Positions 51,032 through 59,560 of a DNA stretch of 64,000 nucleotides are shown one piece after another. The DNA comes from Verrucomicrobiota bacterium (GTDB lineage Bacteria; Verrucomicrobiota; Verrucomicrobiia; Limisphaerales; UBA1319). The stretch lies in NCBI GenBank assembly GCA_022711435.1, contig JAKLFB010000023.1, forward strand, positions 25,068-89,067, written 5' to 3'. Each line of letters opens with the position of its first letter. Positions within the stretch are counted from its first letter, which is position 1. Position numbers and translations under genes: made by a program. The notes below the pieces were generated by a model. The model was not told the origin of the DNA, ran no database searches, and was given only the letters and a program-made list of their open reading frames with translations.

Positions 51032-52075
51032 ATGTATCTCACGCAAGACCTGCATGTCCGGGAAGTGGTGCGGCTGCTGCCCCCCGGGGCGCTGAAACAG
51101 GAGCTGCCGCTTTCGGAAGCGGCCAGCCAGACGGTGTATGAGGGGCGCGAGGCCGTGGCGCGGATCATTCGTCGAGAGGAGTCGCGGATGCTGGCGGTGG
51201 TCGGCCCGTGCTCGATCCACGACGTCGACGGCGCCCTCGAATATGCGCGGCGCCTGAATCGGCTGCGGCAGGAGCTCAGGGATCGATGCTGCATGGTGAT
51301 GCGAGTCTATTTCGAGAAGCCGCGCACGACGGTGGGGTGGAAAGGATTGATCAACGATCCGCACCTGGACGGCACGCACGACATCGAGGCGGGCCTCAAG
51401 AAGGCGCGGCGGCTGCTGCTGGCGATCGCGGAGATGGGGCTGCCGGCGGGGACGGAATTCCTGGACGGCATCATCCCCCAATACACCGCCGATCTGATCA
51501 CATGGTCCGCGGTGGGAGCGCGGACCACGGAGTCGCAGACGCATCGGGAGATGGCCAGCGGGCTGTCTATGCCAGTCGGATTCAAGAACGGGACCGATGG
51601 GAGCCTGCAAATCGCGGTCGATGCCATGTGCGCCTCGATGCGGCCGCACAGTTTTCTCGGGATCGACCAGGAGGGCGTCACGAGCATCATTCGCACCACG
51701 GGGAATCCGGTGGGGCACATCGTGTTGCGCGGGGCGCGCTCGAAGCCCAACTACGATCCGGAGAGCGTGGCGGAGGCCGAGGCCAAGCTTGCTCAGGCCG
51801 GCTTGCCGGGTGTGATCATGGTGGATTGCAGCCATGCCAACTCCGGGAAGCAGCCGGCCCGGCAGGCGGCGGTGCTGCAGAGCGTGGTGAGCCAGCGCGC
51901 GGGAGGAACCCGCTCGCTGATCGGTGTCATGCTCGAAAGCTACCTGCACGAGGGCAGCCAGCCGATCCCGCCCCGCCCGGCCGATCTCCAATACGGCATT
52001 TCCATCACCGACGCCTGCCTGGACTGGGAATCGACCGAGCGGATCCTGTGCGAGGCCGCGGCGCAGTGGGTGTGA
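51032..52075 (+). CDS. 3-deoxy-7-phosphoheptulonate synthase, AroFGH class
   Basis: This 347-residue protein catalyses the first step of the shikimate pathway, joining erythrose 4-phosphate and phosphoenolpyruvate. It shows VGPCSIHDVDGALEYA, RVYFEKPRTTVGWKGLINDP, the SQTHREMASGLSMPVGFKNG phosphate-binding segment and DCSHANSGK with the metal ligands. A GGAGG ribosome site ends at 51027, so ATG 51032 is a better start than ATG 51029. No other aromatic-pathway gene is in the window. It is divergent from yicC. Confidence 0.95.
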   Translation: MYLTQDLHVREVVRLLPPGALKQELPLSEAASQTVYEGREAVARIIRREESRMLAVVGPCSIHDVDGALEYARRLNRLRQELRDRCCMVMRVYFEKPRTTVGWKGLINDPHLDGTHDIEAGLKKARRLLLAIAEMGLPAGTEFLDGIIPQYTADLITWSAVGARTTESQTHREMASGLSMPVGFKNGTDGSLQIAVDAMCASMRPHSFLGIDQEGVTSIIRTTGNPVGHIVLRGARSKPNYDPESVAEAEAKLAQAGLPGVIMVDCSHANSGKQPARQAAVLQSVVSQRAGGTRSLIGVMLESYLHEGSQPIPPRPADLQYGISITDACLDWESTERILCEAAAQWV

Positions 52076-52076
52076 T

Positions 52077-53141
52077 TCAGGCCGCGCCGCCGCCGGGGAA
52101 CACGAGCAGGTTCTCAGGCGGGACGTGGATGGGGATCGTATCGCCAGGCCGCCGCAACGATTGGGGGTTGGCTTCGAGGGCCTTGATGGGCGCCCCGGGA
52201 CCGAGTTCGAGCACGAACTGGTCAACCTCGCCCAGGTAATTCACGTGGACAATCCGGGCGGAGAATGCGTTCCGCGCGGCCGGGCCGAATTGAACCGCCT
52301 CCGGGCGGAAGCCGATCCAGACCCGCTGGCCAGGATCGGCCGCATCCGAAGGCGGGAGTTGAAGGGGGCCGAAGGGGGTGTCGGCTTCGGAGAAGGAGGG
52401 GGTGCGGGTGCGGACCTGGCCGGTGATCCAGTTGGTTTCGGCGAGGAAATCGGCCACGAAGCGGCTGGCGGGTCGCCGATAGACCTCGCGGGGGGTATCG
52501 AGCTGCTGGAGGCGGCCTTCGTGGAGGACGGCCATGCGATCGGCCAGGGAGAGCGCCTCTTTTTGGTCGTGCGTGACGTAAATGGTTGTGATCCGGGTCT
52601 GCTGATGGATGCGGCGGATCTCCTCGCGCATTTCGAGGCGGAGACGCGCATCGAGGTTGGACAGCGGCTCGTCGAGCAGGAGGACATCCGGCCGGATGAC
52701 CAGGGCGCGGGCCAGGGCGATCCGCTGCTGCTGCCCGCCGGAGAGCTGGTTGGGGGATCGGTCGGCCATGGCGTCCATCTGGACGATGGCGAGCGCCTCG
52801 GCGACGCGCGCCTGGCGCTCGGGGCCGCGCAGGCCGCGCACATCGAGCCCGTAGGCCACATTCTCCCCGACCGTCAGGTGGGGCCAAAGGGCGTAGTTCT
52901 GGAACACCATGCCGGTGTTGCGGCGGTGGGGGGGGACGCCGTTCATGAGGCGATCGCCGAACCGGATGGCCCCCTGGGCGGGCTGGTAGAATCCGGCCAG
53001 CAGACGCAGGAGGGTGGTCTTGCCGCAGCCCGATGGCCCCAGCAGGAAGAATAGCTCGCGGTCCTCGACGGTGAGCGAGATGTCCCGCAGCACCGGGCCC
53101 GCGCCGAAGTCATGACGGATGTTCTCAACGACGACGCGCAT
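52077..53141 (-). CDS. ABC transporter ATP-binding protein, Fe(III)/polyamine type
   Basis: This protein of about 354 residues has an ABC domain (Walker A GPSGCGKTT, signature LSGGQQQR, Walker B VLLLDEPLSNLD, switch His in THDQKEA) and a C-terminal TOBE domain (VWIGFRPEAVQF). It is of the FbpC/PotA/UgpC group. Its start lies inside the end of the binding-protein gene by 17 bases; ATG 53150 is an alternative. No inner-membrane permease gene is adjacent, so the energising partner must be elsewhere. Confidence 0.92.
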   Translation of the reverse strand: MRVVVENIRHDFGAGPVLRDISLTVEDRELFFLLGPSGCGKTTLLRLLAGFYQPAQGAIRFGDRLMNGVPPHRRNTGMVFQNYALWPHLTVGENVAYGLDVRGLRGPERQARVAEALAIVQMDAMADRSPNQLSGGQQQRIALARALVIRPDVLLLDEPLSNLDARLRLEMREEIRRIHQQTRITTIYVTHDQKEALSLADRMAVLHEGRLQQLDTPREVYRRPASRFVADFLAETNWITGQVRTRTPSFSEADTPFGPLQLPPSDAADPGQRVWIGFRPEAVQFGPAARNAFSARIVHVNYLGEVDQFVLELGPGAPIKALEANPQSLRRPGDTIPIHVPPENLLVFPGGGAA

Positions 53142-54474
53142 GGGATTCAAGGCGCAGGTATTTCTCCTGAGCCCACTGCTGCCACTCGATTTTTTTCTGG
53201 TTTCGAATCACAGGGTCCTTCCAGGGGCCGGCCGCAAGGGCCCGCGCCTCGGCGTCGGTGATCGGGGTGCGGCCCAGGGCCTCGATGTCGGCCGCTTCGA
53301 GGCCGCGGCGGATGACCGCCCGCCAGGCGCGCCGCAGCTCGGTGTGCGTGTCGACCAGGAGCGCGCCGACCAGGGCCGCCACCACCTCGCCGCGGGCGCG
53401 GGCCAGCGCGCCATCATACGCGAACGGCTGGGAGAGATCGAACGGCGAAGTCTCGATGTTGCTGATCCCGCGGAACCGCGCATAGAAGTCGGGCCGAACC
53501 GCCATTCGCTCCATGGAATAGCGCTGCGGCCCCTCGGGGTGCCCGCGAGGGAGGAACCAGAGCTTCTGGCCGGGTTCGCCCAGCACGAAGGCCATGAATC
53601 GTTCGGCAGCCAGGCGGTTCGGGGCGCCTTTGAGCAGGGCGATGCCGTCCGGGACCAGGGTCGAGAAATCGCGGGGCAGGGTGAAGGTGAGGTTGGTGCG
53701 GCCCGCGGCGGCGACCTGGGTGAATCCGTAGAAATCGATCGCCATGGCGTAGGCGGTCTCACCCAGGGAGACGTCCTTCGCGGTGGTGGCCGAGAAGCGG
53801 TCGAACTTGCGCGTATTCCCCCCAATGCGCGCGAGGACGCTCCATCCCTTTTCCCAGCCGAAGGCCTGGAGAAAGCACTCGAACATCGTGCTCATGGTTC
53901 CGCTGTTGCGGGGATCGCCGGCACCCACCCAGCCGCACAAGGCCGGGTCCGCCAACTGTTCCCACGTGCTGATGGCGGGCAGGCCGGTCAGCCGCTGGAT
54001 GCGCGGGCTCTGCAGGATGCCGAAGCTGGACAACGCCGCGCCAAACCAGCGCTGCTGCGGATCGTAGACGTCAACCCCGTTGGCGGTCTGGGGGATGCCG
54101 TCGATCACTTCCGGGGGCAGCAGGCACGCTTCTGTCAGCCCCTGCGCCGTCAGCCGCAAAAACGGTTCGAGGCCGCCTCCGAAGAAGCAATCGATCCCGA
54201 TCCCATCCGGCTTCCGAGCGAACTCGGACAGGACGAATCGCAAGGCATCGGTCGAGCCGCCCATGTCGCGCCATTCGACCTCAGCAGGCTCAGCGAATCG
54301 CTGCTCATGGTGGCGGCGAAAGGCCTCGCGGAACTCGTGGCGGATGGACTCGTTGTGCGGGCTGATGACCACCACCCGAGCGGCGCCCATCGCATCGGAG
54401 AGCCCGCCACCCAGGACGATCCCCGCCACCCCGCAAGCCAAGACGGCCCTGGCCATGAACCGGAACTCGACCAT
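53125..54474 (-). CDS. ABC transporter solute-binding protein, iron-type fold
   Basis: This 449-residue protein has a signal peptide ending AMGAA and a periplasmic two-lobe binding fold. The segment ARVVVISPHNESIRHEF is the family opening, and DVYDPQQRWFGAALSSFG and GDPRNSGTMST appear later. These resemble the FbpA/PotD-like proteins that bind Fe(III), polyamines or phosphonates; the ligand residues (Tyr pair in FbpA) are not convincingly present. It overlaps the ATPase gene downstream by 17 bases, but no permease follows. The C-terminal about 90 residues exceed the usual length. Confidence 0.8.
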   Translation of the reverse strand: MVEFRFMARAVLACGVAGIVLGGGLSDAMGAARVVVISPHNESIRHEFREAFRRHHEQRFAEPAEVEWRDMGGSTDALRFVLSEFARKPDGIGIDCFFGGGLEPFLRLTAQGLTEACLLPPEVIDGIPQTANGVDVYDPQQRWFGAALSSFGILQSPRIQRLTGLPAISTWEQLADPALCGWVGAGDPRNSGTMSTMFECFLQAFGWEKGWSVLARIGGNTRKFDRFSATTAKDVSLGETAYAMAIDFYGFTQVAAAGRTNLTFTLPRDFSTLVPDGIALLKGAPNRLAAERFMAFVLGEPGQKLWFLPRGHPEGPQRYSMERMAVRPDFYARFRGISNIETSPFDLSQPFAYDGALARARGEVVAALVGALLVDTHTELRRAWRAVIRRGLEAADIEALGRTPITDAEARALAAGPWKDPVIRNQKKIEWQQWAQEKYLRLESHARRR

Positions 54475-54501
54475 GGACGGCAGCTCACCAGTCGCTGAGC
54501 G

Positions 54502-54750
54502 CTATTTCTTGATCACCCGGTAGAGAATCAAAAGGAGGACCGACCCGCCGGTCGCCACCAGAATGCTGCCCAGATTGAACCCCGTGACGTCTCCCAAGCC
54601 TACCCGGGTCCCGATGAATCCCCCGACAAACGCGCCGGCGATGCCGATGAGGATGGTGACGATCAGCCCGCCAGGATCTTTGCCGGGCATGATGAACTTG
54701 GCCAGCGCGCCCACGAGGAGGCCCATGACGATCCAGGAAAGAATTCCCAT
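54502..54750 (-). CDS. GlsB/YeaQ/YmgE family stress membrane protein
   Basis: This 82-residue protein has three hydrophobic helices and Gly-rich packing (GILSWIVMGLLVGALAKFIM, GGLIVTILIGIAGAFVGGF, then GSILVATGGSVLLLILYRV). The family is linked to stress response in many bacteria, with no known activity. ATG 54750 has an AAGGAC ribosome site at a good distance. It is the most upstream clear gene in this leftward group. Confidence 0.85.
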   Translation of the reverse strand: MGILSWIVMGLLVGALAKFIMPGKDPGGLIVTILIGIAGAFVGGFIGTRVGLGDVTGFNLGSILVATGGSVLLLILYRVIKK

Positions 54751-55047
54751 ATTTGATGTCCTTTTATCGTTGCCGGTTCGCCATCGCTCGGAGATTGAGA
54801 AAAGGGCGCATCGCCTGGACATCCAGGACCCCCGCCGCTCTCCCCAAACCGAATGAGACCAGCCGTTTCGTTCGTATGACCCGCCTCCAGTAGAACTCGC
54901 GATCGCAGCGCTGTCGAGCCATAATGAAGATCACTCCCGCCGCCGCGAGCACGCCAGCCCGGCATGCCAGCAGATGGCGGCGGTTGATCTGCCGGATTCC
55001 GCATCGACTTTGTCGGTGACCCCGGCGACGCGGCGGCTCCGGCCCCG
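54751..55047. other. intergenic stretch with one doubtful small frame
   Basis: This region holds no convincing gene. A minus-strand frame from GTG 54952 to a stop at 54764 would code 62 residues with a hydrophobic start (LAAAGVIFIMARQ), but there is no ribosome site and its composition resembles antisense sequence. The GlsB-type gene's ribosome site lies at its left edge. Confidence 0.4.
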
Positions 55048-55569
55048 TCAGCGCGCGGAACCGCCTGGCTCAAGAAGCCCCTGGTAAATGGCCAGGTCGC
55101 TGGGCAGAAAACAGCAGAACACCACCTCGGGCGCGGCGGGGTTCCGTTCGATGAAGTCCCGGGCCACCCCGACCGCCACCCGCGCCGCCTCCTCGGCCGG
55201 ATAGCCATACGCCCCGGTGCTGATGCAGGGAAACGCGATCGAGGCGAGCGCGTGGTCCACCGCGAGCTGGAGGGACGATCGATAGCAGGAGGCCAGCAGC
55301 TCCGGCTCGCCGCGCCGTCCGCCATGCCATATCGGCCCCACGGTGTGGATGACATGCCGGGCGGGCAGCCGGTAGCCTCGGGTGATCCTCGCCTCGCCAG
55401 TGGGGCATCCGCCCAGCCGCCGGCATTCCTCGAGCAGCTCCGGCCCCGCCGCCCGATGAATGGCACCGTCAACGCCGCCGCCGCCCAGCAGGGATGAATT
55501 GGCCGCATTCACGATCGCATCGACCGCCAGCCGGGTGATGTCGCCTTGGATGAATCGAATGAGACTCAT
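55048..55569 (-). CDS. macrodomain protein, O-acetyl-ADP-ribose deacetylase-like
   Basis: This 173-residue protein is a MacroD/YmdB-type macrodomain: GDITRLAVDAIVNAANSSLL, the catalytic GGGGVDGAIHRAAG loop, and FPCISTGAYGYP. It hydrolyses O-acetyl-ADP-ribose or mono-ADP-ribose. It is alone on its strand, with a 231-base gap to the divergent neighbour. Confidence 0.93.
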   Translation of the reverse strand: MSLIRFIQGDITRLAVDAIVNAANSSLLGGGGVDGAIHRAAGPELLEECRRLGGCPTGEARITRGYRLPARHVIHTVGPIWHGGRRGEPELLASCYRSSLQLAVDHALASIAFPCISTGAYGYPAEEAARVAVGVARDFIERNPAAPEVVFCCFLPSDLAIYQGLLEPGGSAR

Positions 55570-55800
55570 GTCGCGATGGATGGGTAAGTTTTGCCGGATT
55601 GTAGCCTGTTTGGCAGCGCGGGCAAGGACGAGAAGCAGCAGCCGGCGCGATCGTAGATCGCTGCTCGGCGCGGACCGGCCTGGCGCCCCAAGCTTCCAGC
55701 AGCTGTCTCGGCCTTCGATGCATGCGCCGCGCCTGGCTGTCCAGGGCGAGCGAAGCCATTTTTCTTGTCAGCCTCGGTGGGAGGCGGCAGGTTCGGCCGC

Positions 55801-56193
55801 GTGAACACGAAGATCTGGATCCCCGCGGGAGGGAAGGCGGGGCTGGCGGCCACCGTGGCCTGCATCGGCCTGATCAGCGGCCTGGCGAGCGGGCTGTTCG
55901 GGGTCGGCGGCGGGATCGTGATGGTGCCGGGCATGGTGCTGCTGCTGCACGTGCCCATCAAGACAGCGGTCGGGACGTCGCTCGCGGTGATCATCCCCAC
56001 AGCCATCGTGGGCGCGTGGAAGCATTATCACCAGGGAAACGTGGATTGGCAGCTGGCGCTGGCCTTGGCGCCCATGGCGATTCTGGGGGGGTATGGCGGG
56101 GCCTGGCTCACCAAAGTGATCTCGGCCGGAGATCTCAAACGCGCGTTCGGCGGGGTCCTGGTCCTCGTCGGACTCCACTTGATCTTCAGGTGA
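55801..56193 (+). CDS. half-size TauE/SafE (TSUP) family permease
   Basis: This 130-residue protein has one set of about four membrane helices with LISGLASGLFGVGGGIVMVPGM, the repeat signature of TauE/SafE permeases, and KTAVGTSLAVIIPTAIVGAW. Full-length members have two such sets (about 250 residues). Half-size forms exist and may act as dimers. The GTG at 55801 was chosen as the start; an ATG at 55765 would add 12 residues. Its 3' end overlaps the convergent P-loop gene by eight bases. Confidence 0.75.
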   Translation: MNTKIWIPAGGKAGLAATVACIGLISGLASGLFGVGGGIVMVPGMVLLLHVPIKTAVGTSLAVIIPTAIVGAWKHYHQGNVDWQLALALAPMAILGGYGGAWLTKVISAGDLKRAFGGVLVLVGLHLIFR

Positions 56194-56779
56194 TCCTGCC
56201 CGCATGGCGGTCGTAGCACTCGCGGAAGGCTGCGCGCAGGTTGCCCTGATGCCGATGGAACAGCTCGATGGCGAGCGAATGGAGCCCCTCGTCGCTCCGG
56301 TCGACCAGGCGGCCCAGCAATCGAAAGAGAAGCTCCGGCGTGGTCTCGCAGCGGAACAGGACCGGCAGCATGGCGCGGCGGTGCGAAGTGGCGATCAGGC
56401 CCGCCGGCGCCCGAAGCGCGCGCTCCCAGCGCCTCCAGGCCCGCGCATCCAGCAGATCGGCGCCGTCCATCAGGATGACATCTCCCGACTCGATTCCAGC
56501 GGGGCAGGGGAGAACCGAGGCGGGCGATCCGCCGCCTCGATCCGGACGGAGCTGCACTCGGTGGACGCCATAGCCCCGCTCCGCCAACCCGGCCGCCAGA
56601 CGGTCAAGCAGTGCGGTCTTGCCCGAGCCTTCCGGCCCGATAATGCAGCCGCGATTGCCCATCTGGCGCCAGCGTGCCCAAACCGCCTCGATGCTGCCTT
56701 CGAGGAACTCATACTCGAGCCGGTCGATCCGCTCGCTTCGGAATGGATTGTCGCACGCCCGAGGGTGAACGATCGACAT
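56186..56779 (-). CDS. P-loop ATPase-like protein, unknown
   Basis: This 197-residue protein has a Walker A motif GPEGSGKTALLDRL and a degenerate Walker B (GDVILMDGADLL). The fold is a compact AAA/KAP-like ATPase with helical C-terminus. Short relatives occur beside DUF3592-type or membrane proteins, but no function is known. It starts 4 bases after the stop of the DUF3592-like gene upstream, so the unit with GT9 is translationally close. Confidence 0.65.
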   Translation of the reverse strand: MSIVHPRACDNPFRSERIDRLEYEFLEGSIEAVWARWRQMGNRGCIIGPEGSGKTALLDRLAAGLAERGYGVHRVQLRPDRGGGSPASVLPCPAGIESGDVILMDGADLLDARAWRRWERALRAPAGLIATSHRRAMLPVLFRCETTPELLFRLLGRLVDRSDEGLHSLAIELFHRHQGNLRAAFRECYDRHAGRIT

Positions 56780-56783
56780 GGGA

Positions 56784-58454
56784 TCAGGCCTGCTCGAACT
56801 GGAAGAGCGTCTTCTTCCCTGGCGCCGCCAGGAGGGCTGGCAGGCGGATTTCCCGCTCCTGGATCGCAAGGACGAACTCAACGCGCTGGCTGAGCTTCGA
56901 TCGATCGCCGAGGACTTCGACAGCCCACACCAGGGAGATCAGCGTGCCGGAGAAGCTCAGGGGGCCCGCCGGCAGGCCGAACTCCACCTTCGCGATCCCT
57001 TGCGGGCCGGGATTGTCCAGACGCTGCTCGGCCACCAGGACCTCATCCGGTGTCCCCTTTCCGCGAGTGAAGTAGACGAGCCGAACCAGCCACGCCCGCG
57101 GCGGAGAAGCCAGCTCCCACAGCACGCCGACGGCCAGCACTTCGCCCGGAGCATAGAGAGCGCGATCGTCGCGGAATCGGATCTGGAGTGTCGGGGCGTT
57201 GGCGGCCCGGGCTGCAGTGTCGGTGCGGCTGTCGTCCGAGGTTCGGACGGTCGGCAAGGCGGGCGCGGGCGTCCGGGCCGGTGCGGGCGGCGCCACGGGA
57301 AACTCGAAGCGGCTCTGGAGATCGGGCCAGCGGCGGATCGCACCGTGCGCCTTGATCTCCCACCGGATCCGGTTGTGATCGGCGGCCAGGGTGTGCATGG
57401 AATCGGCGGGGATATCCACCGCCGCCTCGCCCCCGCGCATCTGGGCGACATCCTCGATCCGCGCGACGGCCTGCCGGTGGAAGACCTGGTGATCGGTGAC
57501 CGTATCGGTCCCGCGCCGGTAGGTGGCGTGCTCGGAGCCTTCGAGGTCGAGCTCGAGGTGCTCGAGCCGATCCAGCGCGCCCGACACGCGCCATCGGAAG
57601 CGCAGGCGTCCGCCGAGCGGCACCGCCGCCGAGCCCCCCTCGATCTCGAGCCGGGGATTGAACAGCGCCAGGAATGTGTAGACCATGGCTGCAGCCATGC
57701 CCAACCCCACCGCCACAAACGGCAGCAGAAACAGCATCAGAAACCAGGACGGGCTCCCATGGCGCCACTGGCTGATGACCTGGATGAGAAAGACCGACAG
57801 GATTCCGTTCCAGAACAGCGCGAACACGGTGACCAGGATGAAAGTCCGCAGCGGCGATTGTCGTGCACGCCATCGGATGGGCGAGCCGGCCCCGGCTGGG
57901 GCCGCGGAGGGAGGCGCGATCGTTGGTCCGAGGACGTTCGACGGCGCGGGCTTGGGCGCGCGCGGGCGGCGGAGCAGGGCGATCAGGCCGGCAATGCCCA
58001 CCAGCGAGAATAGCAGCGGGATCAGCCCGAACCAGTAATCCGGCACCCAATCGCGATACAGCACCGCCTCCGCCGGATTGGCCGGATTGACGTAGCAGAC
58101 CGTCTCGCTTCCCGCAGGGTAGCGTTCGAGCATCCTCCTCCTCCAGCCCGCGCTCGAGGAGGATCCGCCCAGAAAATGAAACCGGTCAGACTCCATGTCC
58201 TGGCCGTTGACCGAATACGTGTAGACGATTTTGAGCCGGTAGGTGGTCCCATCGCCGTCGGAGGATTCGACCAGCTCGGATGCGCGGATGGCGCAGGGCG
58301 TCTCGATCCAGCCTCGGGCCTCCTGGCTTCTCCAGTAGGGGCGCACAAACAAAAAGAAGAGCAACACCTCGCCCAGCACAAAGAACAGCCCGAAGAAGAT
58401 CAGCCCCGCCACCTTCCCCGTCCGTCCGTGGCTCCGTGTGTGAAATCCCAGCAT
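56784..58454 (-). CDS. DUF3592-type membrane protein
   Basis: This 556-residue protein has a membrane helix near the N-terminus (GLIFFGLFFVLGEVLLFFLF), then an extracytoplasmic segment with YSVNGQDMESDRFHF and VCYVNPANPAEAVLYRDW, the DUF3592 signature. Two or more membrane helices and a long C-terminal beta-rich part follow. The function is unknown. It starts 2 bases after the heptosyltransferase stop, so it is cotranslated with it. Confidence 0.7.
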   Translation of the reverse strand: MLGFHTRSHGRTGKVAGLIFFGLFFVLGEVLLFFLFVRPYWRSQEARGWIETPCAIRASELVESSDGDGTTYRLKIVYTYSVNGQDMESDRFHFLGGSSSSAGWRRRMLERYPAGSETVCYVNPANPAEAVLYRDWVPDYWFGLIPLLFSLVGIAGLIALLRRPRAPKPAPSNVLGPTIAPPSAAPAGAGSPIRWRARQSPLRTFILVTVFALFWNGILSVFLIQVISQWRHGSPSWFLMLFLLPFVAVGLGMAAAMVYTFLALFNPRLEIEGGSAAVPLGGRLRFRWRVSGALDRLEHLELDLEGSEHATYRRGTDTVTDHQVFHRQAVARIEDVAQMRGGEAAVDIPADSMHTLAADHNRIRWEIKAHGAIRRWPDLQSRFEFPVAPPAPARTPAPALPTVRTSDDSRTDTAARAANAPTLQIRFRDDRALYAPGEVLAVGVLWELASPPRAWLVRLVYFTRGKGTPDEVLVAEQRLDNPGPQGIAKVEFGLPAGPLSFSGTLISLVWAVEVLGDRSKLSQRVEFVLAIQEREIRLPALLAAPGKKTLFQFEQA

Positions 58455-58456
58455 GT

Positions 58457-59461
58457 TCAAAGGTTGATCACCGCCGCCTCGACCTCGGCCACCGTCAGCG
58501 ACTGGATGCCGCCGGGGCGGCGAAGCACTTGGATGCGGTCGCCCCATGGCCGCCACACGCTCGCATTGGATGGCCCCCACAAGGCCAGCACAGGCAGCCC
58601 CAGGGCGGCCGCGAGATGGGTGATGCCCGAGTCGTGCCCCACGAAACCGCCGCAGGCGGCCAGATGCCGGGCGACCTCGACCAGCGGACGGTTTTCGAGC
58701 AGCCGAACCCGCTCGGCCGGAAGTCCGGCAACAAGGGGCTCGAGCCGCCCGGACTCGGCCTCGCCGCCCACGATGAGGAAATGGACGCCGCAGCGTCCGA
58801 GGAGTCTTTCGATCAACTGGCGCCAGCGTGACTCGGGCCAGTTCTTCTTCGGGCTGCCGCTGCCGGGATGGATGGCGAGCCAGGTGCCGTCAGGCAGCGA
58901 ACCCGGCTTCGCGGCCAGATTCCGCAGGCATGGCCACGGCGGCGCATCCTCGATTCCCAGGGCGCGCAGGGGTTCGAGAAAGACCTCGATGGCATGCTGG
59001 CTCCTGCCTTCGTCGGGCCGGTGCGGGCCGGCGATCCAGGGCGCGGGCGAGCAACGGGACCACTGCCCGCGCACAATGCCCTCGGGATCGTAGAGGAACG
59101 AGAGGGCCAGCTCCTGGGCGGCGAAACGGTCTCGCCACCTGGTCGGGATCCGACCATCGCGGACGAACAGAGGCGATAAGGCGGGGTCCTCGATCGACAG
59201 GACCTGGTCGACCAGGCCTTCGGCCTCGGCCAGCGATGCGATGGCGGGATAGCCGAGAAGCTGGATCCGCGCGCCGGGATAACGCCGCCGCAGGAGCGCG
59301 AGCGCCGGGATGGTGAGGATGAAATCGCCGACGGCGCCGCCGCGCAGGACGAGGATGTGTGCGGGGGGAGGGAATCGGAGCCGGCTTGCGAAAGACAAGG
59401 CGGCGTGCGTGCTGCCGGGCTCGTTCACCCGGTCGCCGATTGTCTTCTCCCTCCCCTCCAT
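58457..59461 (-). CDS. GT9 family glycosyltransferase, heptosyltransferase-like
   Basis: This 334-residue protein has the GT-B fold of ADP-heptose:LPS heptosyltransferases: HILVLRGGAVGDFILTIPAL, then IHPGSGSPKKNWPESRW, HFLIVGGEAESGRLEPL and GFVGHDSGITHLAAALGLPVLALWG. It adds sugar to lipid A-core or similar glycans in the inner membrane. The start is not certain; 59461 (MEGREK) was taken, and 59497 and 59554 are also in frame. The GC-rich start and the 15-bp inverted repeat upstream are noted separately. Confidence 0.88.
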   Translation of the reverse strand: MEGREKTIGDRVNEPGSTHAALSFASRLRFPPPAHILVLRGGAVGDFILTIPALALLRRRYPGARIQLLGYPAIASLAEAEGLVDQVLSIEDPALSPLFVRDGRIPTRWRDRFAAQELALSFLYDPEGIVRGQWSRCSPAPWIAGPHRPDEGRSQHAIEVFLEPLRALGIEDAPPWPCLRNLAAKPGSLPDGTWLAIHPGSGSPKKNWPESRWRQLIERLLGRCGVHFLIVGGEAESGRLEPLVAGLPAERVRLLENRPLVEVARHLAACGGFVGHDSGITHLAAALGLPVLALWGPSNASVWRPWGDRIQVLRRPGGIQSLTVAEVEAAVINL

Positions 59462-59520
59462 GGCAGTCGAGGGGAGGGCGGGGGCAGGTGGAGACATCTC
59501 AAGGAGACGGTGATGGCTTT

Positions 59521-59560
59521 GGGTCTGTGCAAAAACCGGAAGTAATTTTTGCACAGACCC
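59521..59560. repeat. perfect 15-bp inverted repeat
   Basis: GGGTCTGTGCAAAAA and TTTTTGCACAGACCC pair perfectly around a 10-base loop, directly abutting the stop codon of the leftward membrane protein gene at 59561. The A/T runs lie at the loop end of the stem rather than after it, so a simple intrinsic terminator is not a perfect fit. It could equally be a small transposon-like or repeated extragenic element. Confidence 0.7.

Noticed and set aside
54764..54952. 62-residue minus-strand frame before the GlsB-type gene
   Set aside because: GTG start with no ribosome site, no family, and composition close to random high-GC sequence. Kept only as an intergenic note.
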